DNA of 64,000 nucleotides from Trametes villosa (lineage: Eukaryota; Basidiomycota; Agaricomycetes; Polyporales; Polyporaceae). The notes under the pieces are model-generated. The model was not told the DNA's origin and ran no database searches. It worked only from the letters and a program-made list of their open reading frames with translations. A program made the translations under genes and the position numbers. The DNA lies in the NCBI GenBank assembly GCA_002964805.2, contig PUDQ02000027.1:186001-250000 (forward strand). The letters run 5' to 3'. Positions 47,041 to 58,242 of this stretch are shown piece after piece (position 1 is the stretch's first letter; every line of letters begins with the position of its first letter).

Positions 47041-50000
47041 ATGCCTACGGATGCCATGGACGAAGAGCAGTCGCAAGCATTGCTCGCACCGACCTCGGAG
47101 AACCTAGCCTCCATCAAGGTTTTCCCCCTTATTCCAAGCTTGAAGAGGGACGTGGTTGTGAGTGTTTTACCTCTATGACCGATTCCGCTTAAACCTGACA
47201 TTACATTGTGGGAGTAGAAGAACATAGGTGCGTCGGAAGCCTCGCGAGCAAACCTTGAAACGCTCATACACTCTGGCCAGACACCGCCTTGACCTGGGAG
47301 TACGTGCGCGGTATGCTTAGCTCAATGTGCAGTGATGCTGAACCTGCTGCATAGCCAACTGACCGCGTCGGACATAAACTTCGCCATCATTCGCCCCCTG
47401 GTCTTCAAGTATGCGCATCTCGACAACCTTGCGGTCGTCTACGCTTGTTTCGTCGTCCGCTCGCACTTTCTCTCTGAGGCCGAGGACAATCTTGCATACT
47501 CTGGTGTCCTGCTCTCCCGTGCTAGCGTATGCGAGATTCTCGCTATGAAACTCTTGGGCACCTTCGCGTCTAGTCAGCTGCGGGTCGCGACAGTACTTAC
47601 AGCGAGCTGGAATCCCCTTGCTGGGGCGCCCGAAGAAGTCGTCTTAGATGTCAAGCACATGGTCGGCGACGACGGAATGTATGACCCCCAATGCGCGCTA
47701 GAAGTCCGTAATCACGCTGTTGCCTGTTGAGTATACTCCTAACGTACTGCATGTATCGCCTGGCAGATGGCGATAGCTACGGAATCGAAGGCATTCTTAG
47801 CATCACCACTCGTGCAAACTGTGGTGAACGACATCTACGCTGGTCGCATGGTTTTCTCCATGACGTCCAATCGTTCAGTGTTGGCCGACAACTACAAGCC
47901 GAAGAGTATCGAGGTGTACGACGTTCGAAAAGCGCCATTCCTCGACCACTACAGGCTACGCGTGCCGAAGTATGGGGCTATCCTGGAGTTCTTGAACTTT
48001 GCCTTGCTATTGACTACGTTCCTGCTATGCCTATCCAGTTCGTTGCATCAGCATCCGCTAGTGTACACACACTGAACTGCGGCTATAGACAAGGACATGC
48101 ATGCGATGAACATCTTCGAGATTGTCTTCATTGTCATAGCCTCGGCATTCGCTCTGGAGGAATACACGGCTTCCAAAGAGCATGGCTGGACAAGTAAGTA
48201 TGGTCTTACAACAGTTGTGCACATCATTGACGAAGCCCGCCTAAAGTTTACATAGCAAATGTAAGCCAGTCGAGAGCCCTTGTTCTGATACGCTTCCTGA
48301 CACATCCCAGCTCTGGAACGTGTTCGACTCTTCGTTCATAGTCATATTCATAGTCTACCTTGGGTATAGGATCAGAGGTCTCGCCCACAACGATCGTGAG
48401 TGAACTTCCGTTACATGCAATCCCTAGCTGATTGAGTAACAGCGGCCGCCTCTGATTTTGCCTTCGACGTCCTGGCATGCGGAGCCTGCATACTGTTCCC
48501 TCGGTATGTCCCGGGCCCCCATCTCTATCTATCGACTAATTCTGTGCAGCCTCGCCTTCTTCGCGGTCTCGAACAACGTCATCGTGCTGTACGTATTCTA
48601 GTCGGCGTCGCATGATAGCTTCTGACCTGTTCACAGGGCCCTGCGCGCGATGATGGCCGATTTCCTCTTCTTCATCACCATTGCGGCGATATGCTTCTCC
48701 GGTCTCCTCTTCACGCTGCACAACCTCGGTACGTCCCACCCTGAGCTACTTATTAGTATCTACTGAGGTTCGTTATCGCCGGTCGGTAGCTGAGGATACC
48801 GGCAGGTGGTCGGTGAAGAGCATCGCTTGGCTCATGGTGCAAATCTGGTTCGGGAACACGTACTTGAGCTTCGCGCAGGCGGAGAGCTTCCATCCGCTCT
48901 TCGGGCCCGTTTTGATGACAATGTTCGCGGCGTTGTCCAATACGCTGTTGCTCACTAGTACGTCGCTGCATCTCGCTGGCAAAGCCAGTGGCTGACTGAG
49001 CGGGCCTGAACAGTTTTGATCTCGATCTTGTCAAACACCTTCGCAAGGATCGATGCGGTAGGCTTCCTTTGCTTGCTAGGCCAGTTGGTGGTGCTGATGA
49101 CATCTCCTGGTTGTAGAACGCTAAGCAGGAGGTAGCATGGTTCTACCATAATCCGACAGTTCAATGCTGAATTGTTCGCAGTATTTGTTTCAGTATGCTA
49201 TCACCACGATTGAGGGGTAAGCTACTGTAGTCAAATTTGCCGGTGTACTCCGACGCTAACGTTCCGCAGCGTGAAGGACGCCCTATTCAGCTACCAACCG
49301 CCTTTCAACCTGTTCGCCTTCCTCGTGCTGTGGCCGCTGAGCTTCGTCTTGTCTCCGCGATCTCTACACTCCGCAAACGTATTCCTGATCAAGTTGACAG
49401 TGGGTCCATCAGTAGACGTTCTCCTGGCTCACGCTGATATCCCACTAGTCGTTCCCGCAACTCATTGTGATCGCGATCTACGAACGCTACCTAGCTGCAG
49501 GCCAGACCTGGCGCGAGGAGAGCGCCGAAAGGGCCCACCATCTCTACGCTAGCCTCTCGCGCAGGGTGAAGCACATGCCGATCCTCGACCTTCTCGGCTC
49601 GAGCTCAATGGACGTGCACGAGGCGATCTTCGACGTTGACCTGCACGATGAAGAGGACCTCTTTGGCGACTCCGACGTCGAGGACCTCCCCACTTCGCTA
49701 GCGCCGATGTCCGCGCCCCCGGACATCCGCACTTCAAGGTCGCACGAGCATCTCCCGCAGTCGAGCTCCACCGCGAGGCTGCAGCCGCCCTCCCTCGCAT
49801 CAGGTTCGCGCACGCCGACAGCGGACTCGCAGATCCGGCGCACCACGAGCCTCTCGCTCTCCCCGCGCAAGCGGCAGAGCGCCAGCCTCAGCCGTGCGCG
49901 GACGCGGACGCGCAGCGCGGTCTCGCCCGTCTCCCCGACGTCGTCCCCGCGCCTCTCGCCGCGCCCGCGCAATGCGCCGCTGCCGACGATCACGCCATCA

Positions 50001-50341
50001 AGCACGGGCGAGATCCCGACGCTCGGGCCGCGGAGCCCGCTGGGGAAGCTGTTCGGGGCGCGGCGCGAGGGGGCGGCGGCGACGGCGTCCATGGAGGCGG
50101 GTGCGAAGCGCGTGGAGGCACTCTTGGATGAGGTCCGGCTGTTACCCGTGAACAAGCTTAAGGACGAGATGAAGGAGTTGCAGGTGCGTCATCAAATACT
50201 CGTTGCGAGTGCTGAGCCGGGCTGAAAAACGTATACGTGTAGGACCGCCAGGCGAGGATCGAGAACTTGCTGCTGATGCTGACGCGCGGTATGAGGAACG
50301 ATACTGGGCCGCATTCAGCTATACGTCACGAGTCGCTTTAA
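47041..50341 (+). CDS. YVC1: Vacuolar TRP-type cation channel, Yvc1-like
   Basis: A TRPY-family calcium-permeable channel of the vacuolar membrane that releases calcium on osmotic shock. More than ten short-intron exons lie between 47,041 and 50,341. I checked several junctions, for example TALTW|DQLTASDINF and ELQ|DRQARIEN. The N-terminal cytosolic domain has LTASDINFAIIRPLVFKYA and NLAVVYACFVVR. Six hydrophobic segments follow from EFLNFALLLTTFLLCLS to the pore region (SIAWLMVQIWFGNTYLSF) and the last helix (LLLTILISILSNTFA). After QPPFNLFAFLVLWPL and FPQLIVIAIYERY comes the cytosolic tail, with an acidic patch (LHDEEDLFGDSDVEDL) where the yeast protein also has acidic calcium-sensing residues, then a Ser/Pro-rich stretch. 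The start ATG follows a divergent promoter. Some internal exon borders near 48,190-49,240 were not worked out. Confidence 0.88.
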
Positions 50342-51226
50342 CTGTTGGGGTAAGTTCGCCCGATATCCGTTCTGTCGCGGTAGCAATCATGTGCGGGGAG
50401 GTGAACTCCAATGATCCATGTCAGCTTCACGCGAAGACCCAGGATGAACTGCACAGCAGGAGAGTTGAGATGATGGGCCAGGTAGATACCATCTCGCCCT
50501 GGGCCCTCAGGCTGCCGGGACAACTGCCGCTCGCCGCTCACAGTGCTCGTTACCCCATCCCCTCTTCCGAAAACAATACCGCTCCACCGCCATCTCGAGG
50601 ATGTAAGAGATGCACGAGGTCTCGAGGCGCCGTCCCCGGCGAAGTTTATTGACCGATTTACGACACGCTCCGAAAAGCTTCAGCGACGGCCCCATCTCGG
50701 CTGCTGGATCCAGCACAGTCCCTACGATGTTCACAACGGTTCGTCCCCCAACCCGCTCATCTGTATAGCATTAAGATGTCAGCTGAGTATTTCCAACCCA
50801 GCTCCGAAGACGCCGCGCTGCATTCAGTGGGGTTCGTTCTCGAACGTGTTCACTAAGGCCGCTATCCGTTTCCGCCGTTCGCCTCGCAGACTGATTCTCC
50901 GCGAATGTTATGGCACCGGTGATGGACTTCGTGCCATGATCTCCAACCCGAGACTGCCAGCCATCAGCTGAGTTCCCTCGACGCATCGTAGCAAACGCCG
51001 TCTTGCTTTTCAGTAACCTCCATCCTCAAAGTCGTTGGGCCGTGGGCGACCCGTCTGGAGCTACAGGGAAGTCATGAGCGATTACTCCGCCTCGCGTAAC
51101 TTATGCAAGGTCCTTGCTCACCGGGGGCCACGGTCGAACCAATCAGGTCGCTGTGCACGCCGAGGTCGTGCGCATTGCGCTGTTTTCTCTTCGGTACCTT
51201 GGAGGTTGTGACCTTTAGCTCACAAC
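50342..51226. other. Intergenic, no gene recognised
   Basis: No splice-supported open frame or homologous segment. Contains the 3' flank of the channel gene and the promoter of the flavoprotein gene. Confidence 0.5.
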
Positions 51227-52875
51227 ATGCCGGTATTTCTGGCGGGTATAAGTATTGGGGGGTTGAACGAGATACCCTCAGCCAGCTCTTCGTCGTCCAA
51301 CCAGTCATCATCCCAACGGAAAATCTACACTACCTACAACGAGTACGTTGATCAATTCTCGCACGTTCCTATCCGATATTTACTCTGGTGGTTAGTGTCT
51401 TCCGACGCGCCGCTGCTCCACATCAATTTCGAACGCAGCCCTCTCGTTGCGCCGACGGCCGACTCCCCGCACGTCCTCATCATCGGCGGTGGCATCGTCG
51501 GGTTGTCCACCGCGTGGACGCTGCTCGACAACGGCTTCAAGGTCACCGTGCTGGCCGAGCAGTTCGCCTCGCGCGATGGCACTCGCCTGACCTCCCAGAT
51601 CGCTGGCGCCCTGTACGTCTGTTTTCCTCCGTGACCATATTCGTCCCGGATACTAAAGGGGTCACAGGTGGGAGTACCCGCCGGCCGTGTGCGGCCACAC
51701 GTCGGACGCGACGGCCCTCGAGAGCTCCAAGCGCTGGGCCATGGTCTCCTACCACGTCTACAAGCACATGGCCGCCGACCCGGTCCTCCGCGAGCAGTTC
51801 AGTGTGCAGATGCGCGAGACTGTCTTCTTCTTCGAGCAGCTCGTCAAGGACAACGCGGACCAGCTGCACAAGATGCGCGAGATCGAGCGCAGCGGCGTCG
51901 CCGGGTTCCACCACGACACCAGCCCCGTGCACGACTTCGGGCTGGACAAGAAGAAGTGGGTTGACGCGTACGAGATCCTCTCGCCGCTCATCGACACCGA
52001 CAAGGCGCTCTCGCGCATCACGAAGCTCGTCGAGGACAAGGGCGCGAAGCTCGTCTCCGAGACCGTCAAGGGCGACTTGCTGACGCTGGAGCAGGCGCTG
52101 CTGGAGAAGTACTCCGCCCATGCCATCGTGAACGCCTCTGGCCTTGGCTCGTACTCGCTTGCGGACGACCAAGACGTGTACCCGCTTCGCGGGGCTGTCC
52201 TGCGCCTCCTCAACGACGGCCAGAAGTTCGAGAAGGTCAAGAAGGCGCTTGTCGTGAGCGCGACCGCCGTGGGGCACGTCACGTCTGAGTGAGTCCCTAT
52301 ACGGTCTGCTTGGCCTCTGGATGTTTGCTCATACTCACGTCGCTTCCAGGTTCATCTTCATCGTCCCTCGCAACGAGAACATACTCTACGTCGGCGGCTT
52401 CTCCGAGCCCGACGAGATCAGCCGTATCGGCGAGGACGACAGCCGCGTGAAGGCCATGGCCCGCAACGCCGAGGACTTCCTCCCCGGCCTCGACACGAAC
52501 CACCGCGACACGGCGTACCCCCTGGCGCAGGGCCTCCGTCCCGCCCGCAAAGGCGACGTGCGCCTCGAGCGCGAGCTGCGCCCGCCGACGAACGCCAAGG
52601 GCTTCAGCCGCATTGTGCACTGCTACGGGCACGCGGGCGCGGGCTGGTCGCTCGCGTTCGGGTCCGCGCTCGAGGTGAAGACGCTCGTGGAGGACGCGAT
52701 CGCACAACTGCCGCCGAAGCCGATGAAGGACGGGGCGGCGAGTGCGATCTCGCACGCCCAGGTGTGCCACCTTGAGCAGTGCGGCGCGCTGGAGAAGCCC
52801 GTCAAGGACAACCTGACCACCCAGGCGGTCCAGCAGTGGCTCGCCCAGCCTGGCACTAACGTCTTCTACAACTAA
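51227..52875 (+). CDS. FAD-dependent oxidoreductase, D-amino-acid-oxidase fold
   Basis: A DAO-family flavoenzyme that oxidises an amine or D-amino acid substrate and reduces oxygen. Three exons (51227-51612, 51668-52288, 52350-52875) give 510 residues. The dinucleotide motif VLIIGGGIVGLSTAW lies at about residues 85-99. NASGLGSYSL and YPLRGAVLRL are the usual FAD-proximal elements. IVHCYGHAGAGWSLAFGSA is the C-terminal family signature (the common form reads NYGHGGxGWT). The protein is longer than classical D-amino acid oxidases, with an N-terminal extension of about 80 residues and inserted helices. There is no obvious C-terminal peroxisomal SKL-type tag (it ends NVFYN). The start is the first ATG in an open frame without visible intron, so the extension's beginning is moderately certain. 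Substrate is unknown. Confidence 0.87.
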
Positions 52876-53000
52876 GGCGTTCGCGCTTGAGAATTGTACT
52901 TGTAAACCGTTTCCGTTCCCAGAATGAATGTATCCCGATCTTGGTCACCATCATTATCTGCGTCTTCACCGAGTTGTGGCAAGCGACTATCCTAGACTGA

Positions 53001-53140
53001 TGAGTAGGATGCGTGAGATCGAGATGTAACGTATAGGGTGTGTAAGGAAGTAGAAATGCTCTGAGTGTAAGTGTGGTGAGGTAGTAATGTGGGGAGGGGA
53101 ATATAGGCGTCCCGTCCGAAGGGGAGCTGGAACTGGCCAC
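53001..53140 (-). repeat. Tail fragment of the dispersed unit (third copy, 3' end)
   Basis: The segment gtgaggtagtaatgtggg, aggggaatataggcgtcccg and ctggaactggcca closely matches 13,832-13,975 of copy A, in the same orientation. No membrane-protein frame lies upstream of it. A 5'-end fragment of the same unit occurs at 54,445-54,485, so this may be the tail of an incomplete or chimeric third copy. Confidence 0.65.
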
Positions 53141-53312
53141 ATTAATATTCCAACTCCTGAGACCCGCCACCACGAGCGCCTAAAGAGGACTTCTCTACCG
53201 TATTTGGTAACGACTGGCCCAAATCGAGCCAACGTCGATTGGCTCTCGCGAGTCGGTCTTCGGCGACATGTCTGAGAAGGCACGGCGGGGTGTGAATCTG
53301 CGCTGAGGCCAG

Positions 53313-53318
53313 TATATA
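53313..53318 (+). promoter_or_regulatory. TATA box of the small secreted-protein gene
   Basis: TATATA within agtatataga, about 105 bases before the ATG at 53,425. The intervening leader is C/T-rich, as in many highly expressed fungal genes. Confidence 0.6.
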
Positions 53319-53424
53319 GACCCCTGGCCGCGGAACGTTGCCTTTCCTCACTCCCCCTTCCCTCTCTCACTCGTCTAGCTTTGTCTCGTCTAATCGCCCG
53401 CCGACACCTCCTACCGCCGTCAAC

Positions 53425-53978
53425 ATGCCTAGCCCCGTCATCGCGTTCTCTCTCCTCGCTGCCGCGGTCAGCCCTATTCTCGTTTCGGGTGCTCCGGCTT
53501 CCCCCCAGCTCGGCAATGCTATCTCTCACCCAGAGAACGCTGCGTCTGTAGCGCACGTCATCCGCGCCGCCAACCCCGTGCCAGTGTCTCAGGTCTCCGA
53601 GTTGGCTGGTGCCAGTGGCCGTACGTCTTTCCGGCTTCTTTGGCGGAAGCGCCTCCAAGCAGCCATCTCACCAGCCGATAGACGACCCCGTTCACCGCAC
53701 CCAGGCTATGGATCAGGTGAATGCCCAGGCCGAGCAGGATCAAGGACCCGTTCAGGCAACGGTTGCAGCCCCCGCCGCAGCACACAAGACCAAGCGTGCC
53801 GGTACCGCCCGTGATAACGCGCACAGCGGTTCCATTTACAATGTGTACAACGGGTTTACCCTAAGTGAAGCCGATACCAGAGTCAACTGCATTCGCTGAC
53901 ACTTCTTTGTACCAGGCGCTCAGGGTGCCGCTGATAGTATCTCCTCCGTTGGTGACGCCACCGGCGTTCACGTGTAAA
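53425..53978 (+). CDS. Small secreted protein, possibly disabled
   Basis: Starts with a clear signal peptide (MPSPVIAFSLLAAAVSPILV), then GAPASPQLGNAISHPENAA in the first exon. A second exon in another phase reads HQPIDDPVHRTQAMDQVNA and QGPVQATVAAPAAAHKTKR, a possible Kex2 site, then DNAHSGSIYNVYNGFTL. It splices cleanly (53,862-53,915 intron) to AQGAADSISSVGDATGVHV and a TAA stop at 53,976-53,978. The border between the first and second exons is unclear: a strong donor at 53,622 gives the wrong phase, and only weaker donors such as the one after VPVSQ (about 53,592) fit. After the stop the same frame continues with TSASGWTRGGSVNNYGG, so the stop may be recent. I do not recognise the family. 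Confidence 0.5.
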
Positions 53979-55441
53979 CGAGCGCATCAGGCTGGACCAG
54001 GGGCGGTAGCGTGAACAACTATGGTGGTGCAATCGCAAATGTTGCGGACCCCAGTCAGTATTACCTTCGCTTCGCCGAAGCATTGGTGCTGACCTTCACT
54101 GCGTCAAAGACTTCTCTTAGTACGCGGGATAGGATATCATCGGTTTGTTTGGCTAGACGGTGATAGACGGCACGCTCGGTTAGATGGAATGCCTGAGGAT
54201 TGTGTAGGTTGTGATAGAGCGCCTACACTTATCTACCCCACTCTGCAGCTGCAGCATATGTGGCTCTGTGGTGGCTGGGTGGTGTCGCTGGGAAATGGCT
54301 AGAGTGGGTCCCTACTGCTACTCATCAATTTCCAGGGGTCAGTTGTATGAGGGCGACAACTCCTCGGATAATATCGACTTCTGCACGCATACGAATGTGC
54401 ACTATCACGGATAAGAAAAGCCTTTAATGCTGTGCTTGTTCAACCGATCCCGCCCCCGCTCGGTAGCCTCGTGGCGCACGGGCGCTTGTAAGGCGGACGG
54501 TGGTGCCACACTACCACGCCCGAATGGCGCAAGTTCACACATTCACCCCAGAACGCGGGGCGCATGCATATACGTATGAGAGTGAGAAGTAGACGGCGTA
54601 AATGGACGGGAGTATGGACAAGTGAGGCCCAGGGCTGTTCACGGCCAGCTCGGGAGCTATCTGTTGCTCACCTTGGTCTCAAGATAGAACCTCCGCCAAT
54701 TACTTGGAGCGCAGTGAAGCTGGTATCCCAGTGGCCTATGGGCCAACAAAACAAGTTGCTTCACAGCAAGACGAGGCCCGCAGCCTCGTACTGTCCTGGA
54801 GACGTGTGTACGCGCACTGCATCCAGCGCTACGTTTGTACAGAGAGCGGGAATGCGTAGCGGCGGAGCGCGCCGCGGTACCCATTGGTGCATGCGACTTT
54901 GAAGGGGCGACTCCGCAAATGGAGTGACCTTTGAGGCCTGTCTTGTGAAACTGTGGCGAGTGGCTCGGACGTGATTGTCGAGGACTAAGATGGGCTCGGG
55001 TCTTTGTGGGATACCAAATAGTATGCGCCTCTCTGAGGGCATACATTCGTGAAGTGTTTTTCCAGCACCGGCAGGTTTATCGTCGTGTTGACGTGTTAGA
55101 GGCGCGCGCCATGCCTGCTCAGAAACACAACGTCAGAGACTCGCACCGCCGGACAATGGGTTCGGCATACCTGACCGCGAAAGCCTACTCTATTCGGCAA
55201 ATTGTTTCTGCCCCACATCGAGTATTCTGCCGTGTGTCCGCCTCTCAAGCTGTGACGGTGAACACGCACTTCAGGGTGGACGGGAGTTTGCGGACGGGTG
55301 AAATGTTGCCCGGAGCTCGGGGAGCTGCGCAGAGCTAGTATGCGAGTAGGAGATTGATATGCCTAATCATACACAATGCGAGGATAGAAGCGCAAATAAA
55401 TAGGAAGCCGGGGTCCTCTTCTGCCCGCAGTCTCGTAGGGG
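53979..55441. other. Mostly noncoding region with one repeat-end fragment
   Basis: 53,979-54,120 may still be part of the secreted-protein gene downstream of its stop. A 5'-end fragment of the dispersed unit lies at 54,445-54,485. The remaining sequence (54,490-55,440) shows only short, poorly coding frames. Confidence 0.45.
54445..54485 (-). repeat. 5'-end fragment of the dispersed unit (third copy)
   Basis: The bases cgatcccgcccccgctcgg and tagcctcgtggcgcacggg match the 5' end of both copy A (15,329-15,363) and copy B (57,985-58,029). Similarity stops at both sides. Distance to the tail fragment (53,140) is about 1.3 kb, similar to the spacing in the complete copies. Confidence 0.65.
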
Positions 55442-55899
55442 TTATGGGAAGGGTTCGGCGGGGGATTCTTGCGGATACATGCGCTTCAGATGGCGGTATT
55501 TGCGCAGTGAGTATAGCGCAAGTGTTTCTATAAAAAGTAGTTGTAGCGTATGCACCGTCAAAAGAATTGGTGGGACGTACCGTTCCGGATGTACTCGCCC
55601 AGCTTTATCGCCTTCTCTATCTCCTGTGGGTCGGTGAGATTCCGGTTCTCTGGTGAGGGGGGACGAGATTTAGCAGTTGAACGCTAGAAGAGGCCTCCAG
55701 ACGCACTCTCATAGAGTCCACGCAACTTCTTGTGGAAGTTATATCTATACAAACCGTCCGACACCGTTAGGTCCACTCCGCGACTCGATGGGTCGTGTGA
55801 GCAAAGGGAGACGTACGCAGGGTCGGGGTATTCGCGGCCAAGCCGATGGAGCTCTTTGTAGAGCGAAATCGCCCTCAGCCTTGTCTCCTTGCTCGCCAT
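55442..55899 (-). CDS. LYR-motif protein, LYRM5/ETFRF1-like
   Basis: A small mitochondrial LYR-family protein most like electron transfer flavoprotein regulatory factor 1 (LYRM5), which removes FAD from ETF and so limits fatty-acid oxidation. Three exons (55899-55707, 55649-55581, 55527-55442) give 115 residues. The family pattern is visible: LYKELHRLGREYP near the start (LYK instead of LYR), FHKKLRGLYE, then EIEKAIKLGEYIRNE and LYSLRKYRHLKRMYP. The open frame continues upstream, but ATG 55,899 gives the normal start for this family. It shares a 319-base divergent promoter with the Sec14-like gene. Confidence 0.85.
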
Positions 55900-56218
55900 C
55901 GCGAACGCAGGTCGGAGTGCATGAGAGGGCTCGTCGTCGGAGAGGAAGCGGTTGCGGCGAGTCCGAGTCGGCGACGACAGGACCCGACTCGGATGCCAGG
56001 CCCGCGCTCGCCGGTGCGCGTACACGTCCACGTGCCGGTGACGCGACTCGCGAGTATGGGCGCTTCAGCAACGCGCGGAGTCCTCGGCTGAGCGCACCGC
56101 CTGAAGATCTCCGTGCTTCTTGCCACCACCTTCTCGCCTCGCCGCTACAGGGCAGTCTTTGCACGGATCTCATAGACTCTGGGGACTCTAGAACTACAAG
56201 CGCTGTACTCCAGACACC
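55900..56218. promoter_or_regulatory. Divergent promoter of the LYR and Sec14-like genes
   Basis: 319 bases separate the two start codons. It carries G/C-rich, palindrome-prone runs (cgagtcggcgacgacagg) and no clear TATA box. Confidence 0.55.
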
Positions 56219-57608
56219 ATGGCAGGCGCAGACACCATCTACGAGGCGCGCCCTCCGCCCCATATACCCGTCGACCCCGCTGTCCTGCCTCCCCAGCTGA
56301 AGCTTACGGACGCACAGCAGAAGCTGTATGACGAGGTCCTGAAGCACTTTGAAAGCGATGGCTATACCCTTTCCGGAGTGGAGAACGGTGCTCTGACCGA
56401 GAACGAGAAGTTCTGGCTGGTATGTCCAAGCCAATGTTGTGTTGCATAGATCGGTGCATCTTACTCTGGCGTTCAGTCTTGCGAATGCCTCCTACGGTAC
56501 GTTGACAGACCTTGAACGCGCTCCGTTGCTCCTTTATAGCGCGTCGTACTATCAGTACTCATGCCCTCTCAGGTTCCTCCGCGCCGTCAAGTGGGCAAGT
56601 GCCCATGCTGCTATCAAGCGGCTGGAGGAGACCCTCAAGTGGCGACGCGAATACGGCTTGTACGACTTAATTACGGCATCATATGTAGAGCCAGAAGTAA
56701 GCCTGATCTTACTCATACGCGAACACGCTAATGTCACGGTTCGTCTCTTCCTAGGCACTCACTGGCAAGATGATGCTATGGGGATACGACTCGGACAAGC
56801 GGCCCGCGATATACCTCCGCCCGAGCAGGCAGAACACGGACGAGAGCATCCGCCAAGTTCACTATGTCGTCTGGGCACTCGAGCGGCTCACAGAGTTGAT
56901 GGGTCCCGGCATAGAGTGAGTGGCCCGAGGAGCGTACGTTGCGTGTATACTCATTGGCTGCTTGTAGGACGCTCGCGCTTATGGTAGACTTTGCCGATCG
57001 CGCGAAGAACCCATCGCTCGGTCAAGCCAGAACGGTACGTACTTCCAACTGTCTCACGTTTAAGTTGCATGTGCTAACGAACGCGGTACTAGGTGCTCAA
57101 CATCCTTCAAACCCACTGTACGCACCACCGACCTGTCCTTCTGATCACCTTGTGGCGCTGACCATAACTCACTTTCGCAGATCCCGAGCGGCTCGGTCGT
57201 GCCCTCGTCGTCAATGTCCCCTTCCTCGTTAACGCGTTCTTCAAGCTCATCACGCCCTTCATCGACCCGCTCACGCGCCCCAAGCTGCGCTTCAACCCCA
57301 ACTGCCTCGCAGAGGGCCTCTTCCCGCCCGAGGAGCTCATCGTCGAGTGGGGTGGCTCCGCACACGTCGAGTACGTGCACGAGCGCTACTGGGACCCGCT
57401 CGTGCGCATGTGCGCCGAGCGGAGGGAGCGGCTGTGGGAGAAGTGGCGCGAGAGGGGCGCGAAGGTCGGTATCAGGGAGTGGGACGTGAAGTGTGCGCTG
57501 GAGTTGGAGGACACGAAGGAGATCTCCAAGCCTCTGGCTCAGGCTTCCGACTCGGAGGCCGCGAAGGAGCCGGAGACGGCGGAGGTTCCTGTTGCTAGTG
57601 CTGCCTAG
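56219..57608 (+). CDS. Sec14-like CRAL-TRIO lipid-transfer protein
   Basis: A cytosolic phospholipid-transfer protein of the Sec14/Pdr16 type, carrying phosphatidylinositol and a second lipid between membranes. Seven exons (56219-56419, 56477-56496, 56573-56696, 56755-56915, 56968-57034, 57093-57117, 57181-57608) give 341 residues. The CRAL-TRIO-N helices include LSCECLLRFLRAVKWASAH and LKWRREYGLYDL. The lipid-binding core has TGKMMLWGYDSDKRPAIYLR, LMVDFADRAKN, YPERLGRALVVNVPFLVNAF and PLTRPKLRFN. EELIVEWGGSAHVEYVHE resembles the end of the fungal Pdr16/Pdr17 group. The second exon is a 20-nt microexon needed for the CLLRFLRA motif. The acidic Ser/Ala-rich tail is probably flexible. Confidence 0.9.
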
Positions 57609-58242
57609 AGCTGACTTCTCGGACTGGGGGGATGGGTTCGGAGGTACGTGCGCCAAACCAGATGCCAGTTTTTGAGCTCAAACTTTACTAGCAGTAGAGC
57701 GCGTTTACGACTATATGCACGGTTAATTGATTGGGTTATTGAAGGAATAGCCCAGCAGTGGCACTCAGGCCGTCAAGCATCACGGCGGCAGCAGATTTCT
57801 GCTCTGCTCGCTCGTCTCACTCTTGGTGCGTAAACCTCGTTGTCGGTAGGAGAATTGGCTAGTTTGGGCTCCGCCGAAACAGTCCCTCTCCGCAGCCCGC
57901 CCTCTGGGTTCGCCCTCTTAGTACTTACGGGTCGACGAGAGTGAGCCACACCGTGATGATCCCAGTGGTAGGCCTCACTCGAAGAGGCGCCCGAGCGCCA
58001 CGAGGCTACCAAGCGGGGGCGGGATCGACGCTTTGTCCCGTTTAGGCAGGTGCTCTATTCCTTCAGGTTGTGACGGGTTGAACATACAGCGACAAACGAC
58101 GCGGTCGCGTCTGCACGTGAGGTTAGTTTAAACAAAACAAAGTTCAGTCCGATCGCGTCTTGGCGGGCTCGCCCGACACTCATAAACCCGGCCGTTCTCC
58201 CTCTGTCTCTCCTTTCACACTTACCCTCTTACCACGACGACC
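57609..58242. other. Spacer and promoter of copy B
   Basis: No gene within. From 57,985 the sequence belongs to the dispersed unit. It includes a gtttaaac site at about 58,128-58,135 and a cataaaccc element about 60 bases before the start codon. Confidence 0.55.

Larger units (their letters stand above)
52876..53424. other. 3' flank of the flavoprotein gene, repeat tail and promoter of a secreted-protein gene
   Basis: No gene within. It holds the repeat-tail remnant (53,001-53,140) and a TATA box (53,313-53,318). Confidence 0.5.
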
